A stretch of 26,130 bases of DNA from a virus. The notes beneath the pieces were generated by a model. It did no database searches, was not told the DNA's origin, and was given only the letters and a program-made list of their open reading frames with translations. Both the position numbers and the translations under genes were made by a program. Location of the stretch: positions 1 through 26,130 of IMG/VR virus record IMGVR_UViG_3300042346_000247; one strand, given 5' to 3'. This document shows, in pieces, positions 1 to 7,657 of this stretch. The stretch's first letter is position 1; each line of letters begins with the position of its first letter.

Positions 1-1041
1 AACGACGCGATTCGAGGCAGGCGGACGGCGTGGTTTGCGCCTTCGTACAAGTACCTTGCCGAGCCAGTTCGCGATCTTGAACGCGCTTTGCGTCCGCTCA
101 TCACAAAACATGATCGAGTCGAGAAGCGCATAGAACTCTCGACAGGCGGCTCGATTGACTTCTGGACACTTGAAGACTCTGACGCTGGTCGTGGACGTTT
201 CTACGATCAGGTGGCAATCGACGAGGCCGGATTCGTCGTCGGCCTTCTCGACATCTGGCGAGCGGCGATTCGACCGACTCTCGCCGATCGAAAGGGAAGC
301 GCGATATTCGCCGGAACGCCGAAGGGTACAGGCGACTTCCATCGTCTCTTCCTCGAAGCGGAGGGCGACACGACTGGCGCATGGGCAGCGTTCCGAATCG
401 GCTCGATGTCGAATCCGTTTCTCGATCCTGCTGAAGTCGAAGCGATGCGATCGAGTCTGCCGAAGGCAATCGCTGATCAGGAACTCGAAGGTATTCCCGC
501 AGAGGACGGAGGGAATCCCTTCGGCCTCGATGCAATTCGCGCTTGCATCGCGCCGATGTCGACGGCAACTCCAGAGGCTTGGGGAGTCGACCTCGCGAAG
601 TCGCAGGACTGGACGGTCGCTGTTGGCCTCGATGCCGAGGGCCGCGTCTGTCGGCTCGAACGGTGGCAGGCTCCTTGGAACGTCACGCGCGAACGACTCG
701 CGAAAATGATCGGCAACGCTCCGGCGCAGATCGACTCGACCGGTGTCGGAGATCCGATCGTCGAAGATCTTCGCAAGGTTTGTCGCAGAACAGAAGGCTT
801 CAAATTCACAAGCCAGAGCAAGCAGCAACTCATGGAAGGCCTACAGATCGCGATCTCGACTTCGGATATTCGCTTTCCCGATGGTTGGCTTCGGAGTGAA
901 CTCGAATCGTTTGGCTTCCGATACTCAGGGAGAAACGTCTCATACGAGGCAACGGTCGGTCACGACGACGGAGTTTGCGCTCTCGCGCTTGCCGTTCTTG
1001 CGCGTCGAGCGCGAAGGCCTCTCATGGTGAAAGTCATCTGA
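1..1041 (+). CDS. terL: Terminase large subunit, C-terminal part (5' end outside window)
   Basis: DNA-packaging motor subunit that translocates genomic DNA into the prohead and cuts the concatemer. The frame is open from base 1, so the start and Walker A lie upstream. Seen here: WFAPSYK near the start, then a Walker B-like YDQVAIDEAGF (about 205-237), then the coupling-type motif IFAGTPKG (about 304-327). These belong to the ATPase. The RuvC-like nuclease follows: GVDLAKSQDW (first acidic residue, about 583-612), DSTGVGDPIVEDL (about 730-768) and a terminal HDDGVCALALA (about 961-993). The stop overlaps the portal start by one base. Residue pattern and position before portal leave little doubt. 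The apparent internal start at 88 (TTG) is not the real start. Confidence 0.95.
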   Translation, partial: NDAIRGRRTAWFAPSYKYLAEPVRDLERALRPLITKHDRVEKRIELSTGGSIDFWTLEDSDAGRGRFYDQVAIDEAGFVVGLLDIWRAAIRPTLADRKGSAIFAGTPKGTGDFHRLFLEAEGDTTGAWAAFRIGSMSNPFLDPAEVEAMRSSLPKAIADQELEGIPAEDGGNPFGLDAIRACIAPMSTATPEAWGVDLAKSQDWTVAVGLDAEGRVCRLERWQAPWNVTRERLAKMIGNAPAQIDSTGVGDPIVEDLRKVCRRTEGFKFTSQSKQQLMEGLQIAISTSDIRFPDGWLRSELESFGFRYSGRNVSYEATVGHDDGVCALALAVLARRARRPLMVKVI

Positions 1042-4000
1042 TGAATCTACTCGCACGAATCAAAGCGGCGTTCACTCCGGAGAAGTTCTTCAATTCTTCG
1101 ATGACGATCCTTCGCGGCGAGCCATCGAAGCGATCGCCGTTTGACTATCGCTCCGCCGTGAATGCGTACCGATCATGGATCTACGCGGCGGCGAATTTGA
1201 ACGCCGTCGCTGTCGCAAGTCAGCCTCTTCGCTTGTACGTTCGGAATAAAAGCCAGTCGACGAAACTCTGGAACACTCGCAAAGCCTCGCGCCGCACGAA
1301 GTCATATCTCTTCGGAGATCTCGAACAGCGTCCGAGCCGATACGCGCTCACGAAGGCCGCAGAGTACGGCGACGATTTCGAGGTCGTTGACGACGCGCAC
1401 CCGATCCTTCAGTTGCTCTCGAAGGTCAACCCATACCAAAACGGATTCGACGCGACCGTCCTTCGCGTTCTGTACGGCGAGTTGACGGGCAACGCCTACA
1501 TTCACCCCGTCATCGATCAGCGTCTCGGCGTTCCGGTGCAACTCTGGAATATGCCTTCGCAATTCGTCGAAGTCGTCCCCGGTCAGCAAGGCGAAGACTT
1601 CATCAAGGAATATCGCTACGGAGCGACCGAAGAGCAGAAGCGCGAGAACACATACGCGCCGGATGAAGTGATCCATTTCAAGCGACCGAATCCGGCGGAT
1701 ATGTACTACGGGATCGGCAAGGTCGAGGCCGCTTGGGGCGCGATCATGGCGAACGAGGCGATCCATGAGATGGATGTCGCCTTCTTCGCGAACAAGGCGC
1801 GGCCTGACTATCTCCTCGTCGTGAAGTCGCCTGCACACGACGACGAACTCGAACGGCTCGAAGTCTCGATCGACGAGAAGTTGCGCGGATCGAAGCGGAC
1901 TGGCCGCTTCCTCACGACGACGGCAGACATCGACCTCAAGCCCCTCTCTTTCCCTACGAAGGATCTCGCAGGCCGCGATCAGATCGTCGAAGAGATCGCC
2001 GCAGTCTTCGGCGTTCCCGTCTCGATGCTGAAGGCGAACGATCCGAATCTCGCGAGCGCGACGGTTGGATTCGCATCATGGAAGCAGACGACGATCTTGC
2101 CGCTGCTTCGCATGGATGAGGAGACTCTGAATCAGAATCTCCTCCCTCTCTTCAACATCGAAGAGGATGCGTTCCTCGCGTATGACAATCCGGTTTCCGA
2201 GGACGAGCGATTCGCCTTCGAGAAACTCCGCTCGATGGTCGCAGGCGGAATTATGACGGCGAACGAGGCGCGAATGCGCGAAGGCCTTGAGCCAGTCGAA
2301 GATCCGATGGCCGACGCTCTTCTCGTGAACGGACAGCCTCTCGGAGGGCCTGCACCTGCCGCTCCTATCGGTATGGCTTCGAGTGCGCCGGACGGCCTCA
2401 CGGGGCCTCTGGACGCCTCAAACGAGATCGAGGAGCCTCCGATGCTTCCGACACAGCCAGAGCAGAAGGACGCGCTCTCAGATTGCGTCTCGGAGAAGAT
2501 TCCGAAACTGATCGCGGAAGGCTATCCGCAAGATCAGGCAGTCGCGATCGCCTATTCGATGTGCGCCGAAGGGAAGACGCTCGACGAGATCGAGACGAAG
2601 GCAATCGGCGACATTGACACTCGGCCTCCGCAGTCGGTGGCCGACAATGCTCGCCGCGCTCTCGAAGTTCGCGCACGGAAGCCAGAGAGCGAGCGCGGAA
2701 TGACGGCAGTCGGAATCGCTCGCGCTCGCGACTTAATGAATCGAGTGCGACTCTCGGAAGACACGATCCGCCGCATGGCTTCGTACTTCGAGCGTCATGA
2801 AGTAGACAAGCAAGGCTCCACTTGGGATGAGCAGGGTCGCGGATGGCAGGCGTGGTACGGCTGGGGCGGCGACGACGGCTTCGCTTGGGCAAAGCGCAAG
2901 ATCGAGGAGTTCGATCGAGAGCGCGAGCGCAACTCGGAGCGGAAGAAGAAATGCGCCTGCGGATGCGGATCGTGCGATCCGTTTGAAGGCCTCTCGATCG
3001 ACGACGCTTGGACGAAGGCACTTGAAGCCATTGCGGAAGAGATCGACTGCATCGACGGGAAGAACTGCGGTGTCGGCTCTGAAGGATTCGAGGAAGGCAA
3101 CACTTGCGGAGGATCAAGCGGCGGCGGCGGATCGAGCGAATCGTCTTCGGCTCCGAAGGAATCGAAGCCTTCGAGCGACAAGCCAAAGGCTCCGAAGAAG
3201 CCTCGCTCGTCGAAGCCTGCGAAGGGATCTCCTCCGGCAGAAGGCATGGCAAAGCCACAATCGCACTCGGTCGAACTCCCTGCGAAGCCTTCGAGGATCA
3301 CGATCGACGTCGCGGAGAATGCGTTTCGCGCGATGGGCTACCAGATGACAGCATGGAAGCCATCGGCGACCGGAACGACGGTCACGCTGAAGGATGACTC
3401 GGGCAAGGAATCGAAACTACCGATCTCCGATGCGGTGAATCTCATCTATGCGAATTCGAGCGATCCGAAGGCGAACGCGGCTCCGGCGATGAAGCCAAAG
3501 AAGTCTCTTCTCTCCGATCTCTGGACGAAGATGATCGAGGCCGACGAGATCGAGCCGCCGCACGTTCTCACGAAGGATCTCGGCAAGGACGCGCTGAAGG
3601 AATTCGACAAGATCACGAAGCGCGAGGATGAACTCGGGAAGAGCGTCGGTCGCATCTTCGATCGACAGGTCAAGGCCGTCCTCGAACGCATCGCGAAGCA
3701 GGATGCGCCGACGCAGGAACTCGCCGCAGAAGTTCAGTCTCTTCTTGAATCGAAGAAGTGGCGGAAGGACATCGTCGACGCGCTTCGACCGTATCTCGAA
3801 GACTCGCTCGCGGCAGGGATCATCCTCGGAAAGACGACGCTTGAGAAGATGAAGGCTCTTCCGGTGAACTTCGACAAGCACGGCGAGGATCTCAAGGCAT
3901 ACGCTCGAACCGAGTCGATCCGTCTCGCGAATCGCGCGGCAGACTCGACGAATCGTTGGACGGCAGTCAAGTTCTCGAAGGTCATCGGCGACGGAGTTGC

Positions 4001-4526
4001 GAACGGCGAGACGATTCCAGAGATCGCGGAGCGCGTGAAGACTTGGGCGATCAAGGACGGAGACGCTGAACGCGCAACGACTCGCCGCGCTCTGACGATC
4101 GCTCGAACGGAAGCGCAACGCGCGAGCCGACGCGCTGAGGTCGAAGCATGGAAGGCATCCGGCGTAGTCAGCGGGAAGACGTGGCTCCTCGCGCCTGATC
4201 CTTGCGAATTCTGCGAGGCCGCGAGCGATGCGTTCTCGAAGAACGCAGTCGGCCTCGAAGACTCTTTCTACGGTGAAGGGTCGGAGATCATCGGCAAGGA
4301 CGGAGGAGTCATGGTCGCCGATTATGAAGCGATCGACGGGCCTCCGCTGCATCCAAACTGCCGATGCGCTCTTCAGCCTCGGCTCGATGACGAGTTCGAA
4401 GCAGAAATGCAACAAGCAGAGCGCGAACTCGCCGAAGCGGAAGCAGAGAATCTGCGTCAGATCATTGCGGAGAATGCAGAAGAAATTGCAGCGATTGACG
4501 CGCAAGTCGAAAGGATCATGCGATGA
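1041..4526 (+). CDS. Portal protein fused to MuF-like head morphogenesis domain
   Basis: Predicted 1161 aa, more than twice a normal portal. Residues 1-440 look like an HK97/SPP1-class portal, the dodecameric DNA channel: an SWIYAAANLNAVAVAS start, LYGELTGNAYIHPV, DEVIHFKRPNPADMYYGIGKVEAAWGAI, and a C-terminal AGGIMTANEARMREGLEPV. The middle (about 480-740) is an insert with a CVSEKIPKL...AIAYSMC motif, an ARDLMNR...YFERHEVDKQG...WGGDDGFAWAKRK segment, a CACGCGSC cluster, a CGVGSEGFEEGNTCG motif and a Ser/Gly/Pro/Lys linker. The C-terminus (about 930-1130) has the MuF signature ARTEAQRASRRAEVEAW, DPCEFC and PPLHPNCRCAL. The ATG overlaps the terminase stop, and the tail overlaps the protease start (ATGA). 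No frameshift or stop splits the fusion. Confidence 0.9.
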   Translation: MNLLARIKAAFTPEKFFNSSMTILRGEPSKRSPFDYRSAVNAYRSWIYAAANLNAVAVASQPLRLYVRNKSQSTKLWNTRKASRRTKSYLFGDLEQRPSRYALTKAAEYGDDFEVVDDAHPILQLLSKVNPYQNGFDATVLRVLYGELTGNAYIHPVIDQRLGVPVQLWNMPSQFVEVVPGQQGEDFIKEYRYGATEEQKRENTYAPDEVIHFKRPNPADMYYGIGKVEAAWGAIMANEAIHEMDVAFFANKARPDYLLVVKSPAHDDELERLEVSIDEKLRGSKRTGRFLTTTADIDLKPLSFPTKDLAGRDQIVEEIAAVFGVPVSMLKANDPNLASATVGFASWKQTTILPLLRMDEETLNQNLLPLFNIEEDAFLAYDNPVSEDERFAFEKLRSMVAGGIMTANEARMREGLEPVEDPMADALLVNGQPLGGPAPAAPIGMASSAPDGLTGPLDASNEIEEPPMLPTQPEQKDALSDCVSEKIPKLIAEGYPQDQAVAIAYSMCAEGKTLDEIETKAIGDIDTRPPQSVADNARRALEVRARKPESERGMTAVGIARARDLMNRVRLSEDTIRRMASYFERHEVDKQGSTWDEQGRGWQAWYGWGGDDGFAWAKRKIEEFDRERERNSERKKKCACGCGSCDPFEGLSIDDAWTKALEAIAEEIDCIDGKNCGVGSEGFEEGNTCGGSSGGGGSSESSSAPKESKPSSDKPKAPKKPRSSKPAKGSPPAEGMAKPQSHSVELPAKPSRITIDVAENAFRAMGYQMTAWKPSATGTTVTLKDDSGKESKLPISDAVNLIYANSSDPKANAAPAMKPKKSLLSDLWTKMIEADEIEPPHVLTKDLGKDALKEFDKITKREDELGKSVGRIFDRQVKAVLERIAKQDAPTQELAAEVQSLLESKKWRKDIVDALRPYLEDSLAAGIILGKTTLEKMKALPVNFDKHGEDLKAYARTESIRLANRAADSTNRWTAVKFSKVIGDGVANGETIPEIAERVKTWAIKDGDAERATTRRALTIARTEAQRASRRAEVEAWKASGVVSGKTWLLAPDPCEFCEAASDAFSKNAVGLEDSFYGEGSEIIGKDGGVMVADYEAIDGPPLHPNCRCALQPRLDDEFEAEMQQAERELAEAEAENLRQIIAENAEEIAAIDAQVERIMR

Positions 4527-5191
4527 ACGATCTTAAGCGGAAGTCACTCGGCGCGGAACTTACTTCGACAGCGAAGGGATTCACCGCAGTCATCACGGCA
4601 GAAACGCTCGATCGCGATGGCGAAGTCTTGATCCCTGCCGGAATGAACTCGAAAGAGTTCGAGCAGAATCCGACGCTCTTCTGGAATCACGACTACGCAG
4701 AGCCAGTCGGAACGACGGTCGGCCTCAAGCGTCGAGAGCGCGACATCGTCGGAGACTTCGTCTTCGCGAAGCGGCCTGACGGATACTCCGGCGACTTCTT
4801 CCCCGAGGTCGCCGCTGCTCTCGTCGGTCAAGGCATCGTTCGCGCAGTCTCGATCGGATACGTTCCAGAGGCCGGAGGAGTGCGCCGCGCGACGGACATC
4901 GACAAGAAGAAATACGGCGAGGATGTGAAGACGATCTACTCGCGGTGGAAGTTGCTCGAAGTCTCGCTCGCTCCATTGCAGGCGAATCCGGAAGCACTCA
5001 TCACAGCCGTGAAGAAGGGCATTTGCTCTCCTGCTTCGGCGCGTAAATGGTTTGGCATCGAGCCTCCGAAGCGGACAGTCGTTTCTATTTCGATTCCCGC
5101 GCACTCATCTACAAAGGCGGCGCGGTCGATCATGCTCTCTGAAACCGTAGAGCGCGAAATTGCTCGCGCTCGCGGTCGGCTCTGGCTCTGA
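4523..5191 (+). CDS. HK97-family prohead protease
   Basis: 222-aa serine protease expected to cleave the capsid delta domain (and itself) during head maturation. The herpesvirus-assemblin-like triad can be placed by family pattern: His56 in FWNHDYAEPVG, Ser110 in VRAVSIGYVPE, and Glu146 in WKLLEVSLAPLQANPEA. The N-terminal ITAETLDRDGEVLIPAGM is typical of the family. The last about 40 residues, rich in Ser, Arg and Ala, are less conserved-looking. The start ATG sits inside the portal stop (ATGA), so translation is probably coupled. The next gene is the capsid protein, the expected substrate. Confidence 0.95.
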   Translation: MNDLKRKSLGAELTSTAKGFTAVITAETLDRDGEVLIPAGMNSKEFEQNPTLFWNHDYAEPVGTTVGLKRRERDIVGDFVFAKRPDGYSGDFFPEVAAALVGQGIVRAVSIGYVPEAGGVRRATDIDKKKYGEDVKTIYSRWKLLEVSLAPLQANPEALITAVKKGICSPASARKWFGIEPPKRTVVSISIPAHSSTKAARSIMLSETVEREIARARGRLWL

Positions 5192-5278
5192 CGTTCGGCA
5201 ACGCTCACGGCACTTCGCTTGAAACGCGGCCTCGCTCGGAAGAGAAGAGTTGTCTCTTTGAATTCGAAAGGTACAGAC

Positions 5279-6643
5279 ATGAAGACGATGAATCTCGATC
5301 AGTTCAAGAACGCGCTTGAAAAGGCCGCTCGCATCAAGGGTGCGGACGGCGTGGCAATGCAGAAGAAACTCATCCTCGAAGGCTACATGGTCACCGATGC
5401 CGAAGGCATGGCCGTCGATCCAGACACGCTCGACGTGACGATCGCTGCCGCTGCTCCGTCGACCGACATGATGAGCGATGAGGAGAAGGAACAGATGTCG
5501 AAGTCGATCCGTCGCGAAGTCTCTTCTCGTCTCGACGCAATGCCGCGCGGCCTCTCGGCAGTCGCCAACGTCGACGACAAGCCTTGGGAACGCGCTCGCG
5601 TTTATAGCGCAGGCCGCAAGGCTTTCTCCTCGAAGGAGATGGCGTGGAAGTTCGGCACGTGGTGTCTCGCAACTCTCGGCCACAAGAAGTCAGTCGAGAA
5701 TTGCAAGAACTTCGGAATCGCGATCAAGGCTCACACCGAAGGCGTGAACTCGCAAGGTGGCTTCCTCGTTCCTGACGAGATGGCCGCTGAACTCGTCACG
5801 CTTCGCGAGCAGTACGGTGTCTTCCGTCGCAACGCGAAGATCTACCGAATGACGAGCGACACGCTCCGCATTCCTCGCAAGAATACGGGCCTCACGGCGT
5901 ATTGGGTCGGCGAAGCGATCGCCGCGACCGAGTCGACGATGGGCTTCGACAACGTGCAACTCGTCGCGAAGAAGTTGACCGCGCTGACGACCGTATCGAA
6001 CGAACTCCTCGAAGACTCGGTGATCGACCTCGCGAGTGATGTCGCGAACGAAATCGCGTACCAGTTCGCGTTCAAGGAAGACGATGCAGGCTTCAACGGC
6101 GACGGCACGTCAACCTACGGCGGCGTGGTCGGCCTCGCAACTGCGCTCTCGAACGCGACATACCAAGTCAGCGATTCTGGTGCATCTACGGATTATTCAA
6201 ACATCACATCGGCGCAAGTTTCGAAAGCATTCGCATTGCTTCCGGCTTGGGCGTTCAATCGAAACAACGTGAAGATCTTCTGCAACAAGTCGACCTATCA
6301 CGATGTCTTCGAGCGTCTCGCGTTTGCCGCAGGTGGCGCGACCGCAAGCGAGATCGTCAATGGCATCTCTGCGCCGAAGTTCTTCGGTACGCCAGTCGAA
6401 TTCACGCAAGTGATTCCGTACACGCGAGCGACTGGCGATTCGGTCGTCGCCTATATCGGCGACCTCTCGCAATCCTGCTATCTCGGCGACCGCCGAGCGA
6501 CCTCGATCGCGTTCAGCGATTCGGCTCTCAACGCCTTCGAGCAAGATGAGCGCGTCGTTCGTGGCACCGAGCGCGTGGACATCGTCTGCGCGAACGTCGG
6601 ATCGTCGTCCGCAACTGGTGGCATCATCAAGTTCACCTTCTGA
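5279..6643 (+). CDS. HK97-fold major capsid protein
   Basis: 454 aa starting at the ATG preceded by GAAAGG about 8 nt upstream; a longer reading from 5219 has no better ribosome site. Residues 1-130 or so form a charged, helical delta-domain-like region (scaffold). The mature domain probably begins near EGVNSQGGFLVPDEMAAEL, a typical processing junction. HK97-type features follow: YRMTSDTLRIPRKN, AYWVGEAIAATEST, an LTTVSNELLEDS segment, FKEDDAGFNGDGTSTYGGVVGL, and a C-terminal GTERVDIVCANVG. It should build the icosahedral shell after protease action. An 87-nt gap separates it from the protease gene, the largest gap in the head module, which suits independent high-level translation. Confidence 0.95.
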   Translation: MKTMNLDQFKNALEKAARIKGADGVAMQKKLILEGYMVTDAEGMAVDPDTLDVTIAAAAPSTDMMSDEEKEQMSKSIRREVSSRLDAMPRGLSAVANVDDKPWERARVYSAGRKAFSSKEMAWKFGTWCLATLGHKKSVENCKNFGIAIKAHTEGVNSQGGFLVPDEMAAELVTLREQYGVFRRNAKIYRMTSDTLRIPRKNTGLTAYWVGEAIAATESTMGFDNVQLVAKKLTALTTVSNELLEDSVIDLASDVANEIAYQFAFKEDDAGFNGDGTSTYGGVVGLATALSNATYQVSDSGASTDYSNITSAQVSKAFALLPAWAFNRNNVKIFCNKSTYHDVFERLAFAAGGATASEIVNGISAPKFFGTPVEFTQVIPYTRATGDSVVAYIGDLSQSCYLGDRRATSIAFSDSALNAFEQDERVVRGTERVDIVCANVGSSSATGGIIKFTF

Positions 6644-6662
6644 TCCAAAGGAGATTAAACAC

Positions 6663-7103
6663 ATGAAAGCGAACTACAAAGTCATCACCGTTGCAGGCGC
6701 ATCGACTGCGGCGAGCACGACTCTGACAGCAGAATTCGACACGCTCGGCTTCTCATACGCATCGATTGCCTTCGTCGACGGAACGAGTCCGACGACTCAC
6801 GGCCTTTCGACAGTTGTTGCCAATCACCTTGTTCAGCACAGCGATACTTCCGGATCTGGCTTCTCTGCCATCTCTGGATTCACCGCAGGAACGGACTGGA
6901 CTCCATCGAGCGCAGCACTCACAACGAACGTTGCGAAACTCGTTTACAACGTCGATCTTCGCGGCCGCAAGCGATACCTGAAGATTCAAGTGTCTCCGAA
7001 CGGCGCGATCACGACTGGCGCACTTGTTTGCACTCTGACGAATCCTGCGGATGGTCGCACGACTGCCGCAGAAATCGGCGCAGGCGCAGTCGTTAACGGC
7101 TGA
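6663..7103 (+). CDS. Small head-associated protein, paralogue 1 (decoration candidate)
   Basis: 146 aa with a strong AAAGGAGA ribosome site at about 6648-6655. No confident family name. The sequence is rich in Ser, Thr, Gly and Ala and looks beta-stranded. It is homologous to the next gene: DTLGFSYASI matches DTQGFRFCRI, QHSDTSGSGFSAI matches EHSDDNSTYTPI, LRGRKRYLKIQV matches LQGKKRYLKAKC, and TLTNPADGRTTAAEIG matches TLLNPVDGLTTGLERG. Position directly after the major capsid gene suggests a capsid decoration or stabilisation protein; that is inference. There is no signal peptide or membrane segment. Confidence 0.8.
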   Translation: MKANYKVITVAGASTAASTTLTAEFDTLGFSYASIAFVDGTSPTTHGLSTVVANHLVQHSDTSGSGFSAISGFTAGTDWTPSSAALTTNVAKLVYNVDLRGRKRYLKIQVSPNGAITTGALVCTLTNPADGRTTAAEIGAGAVVNG

Positions 7104-7123
7104 TCGATGAACCGCTGATCCAT

Positions 7124-7149
7124 GAGAGGGGAGGGAAACCTCCCCTCTC
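7124..7149 (+). promoter_or_regulatory. 11-bp stem-loop with GAAA tetraloop between the paralogues
   Basis: Perfect inverted repeat (7124-7134 pairs with 7139-7149) closed by a GAAA, GNRA-type tetraloop. The following TCTCTTT tract is only weakly T-rich, so it may be a leaky terminator, an RNA-stability or processing element, or a translation-control structure. The ribosome site GGAG (about 7155) and ATG (7164) of the second paralogue lie just downstream. Confidence 0.75.
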
Positions 7150-7163
7150 TCTTTGGAGAAAAA

Positions 7164-7574
7164 ATGCGAGACGTTCAAAACATAAAAACCGTCGTGATGG
7201 CGGAAAACTCTGGCGGCACGGTCGAGGGAACAGTTGATACGCAGGGATTTCGATTCTGCCGAATCATCTGCGCTCACGCGACGAATGTCGTCGTGAACAC
7301 AAATGTCTTCGTTGAGCATTCAGACGACAACTCAACGTACACGCCGATTCCGAACATTGTTGCCGGAGTCGACTACACGCTAACGACGGCGACGAACTCA
7401 ACGACGAAAGCAAAAGTCATTTGGGATATCAATCTTCAAGGGAAGAAGCGATATCTCAAAGCCAAGTGCGGGACAGGAAGTGGAAGAACTTTCTTGGTGG
7501 CAACGCTTCTCAATCCGGTTGATGGCCTGACGACAGGACTTGAGCGCGGCACGGATATCTACGCTCAAGGATGA
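7164..7574 (+). CDS. Small head-associated protein, paralogue 2
   Basis: 136 aa; start chosen at the ATG after TTTGGAGAAAAA. A longer reading from 7122 would run through the stem-loop and is unlikely. It is a diverged tandem copy of the 6663-7103 product, sharing the KRYLK core and the NP-DG-TT C-terminal motif, while its N-terminal half has drifted. Probably a beta-rich virion protein; possibly forms hetero-oligomers with paralogue 1 on the capsid, which is speculation. It is separated from paralogue 1 by a stable hairpin, so the two may be made in different amounts. Confidence 0.78.
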   Translation: MRDVQNIKTVVMAENSGGTVEGTVDTQGFRFCRIICAHATNVVVNTNVFVEHSDDNSTYTPIPNIVAGVDYTLTTATNSTTKAKVIWDINLQGKKRYLKAKCGTGSGRTFLVATLLNPVDGLTTGLERGTDIYAQG

Positions 7575-7597
7575 TCGAGCCTCTTTCTTTTTCCGGT

Positions 7598-7622
7598 GGG
7601 GAGGCGGCACGTCCGTCTCCCC
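7598..7622 (+). promoter_or_regulatory. 10-bp stem-loop upstream of the glycosyltransferase gene
   Basis: 7598-7607 pairs with 7613-7622 (one G-U pair) around a 5-nt loop CACGT. It is preceded by a pyrimidine run (about 7580-7594). Composition resembles the 7124-7149 hairpin (GGGGAGG against CCTCCCC). No proper T-tract follows, so terminator function is uncertain. Confidence 0.55.
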
Positions 7623-7657
7623 TCTATCATTCCAGAGCCTCACGGCAAGGAGACATC

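Noticed and set aside
3417-4505. 362-aa open frame on the minus strand within the portal gene
   Set aside because: The plus-strand frame has clear MuF motifs here. The minus frame is a compositional shadow, caused by rarity of the complementary stop words in this codon usage.
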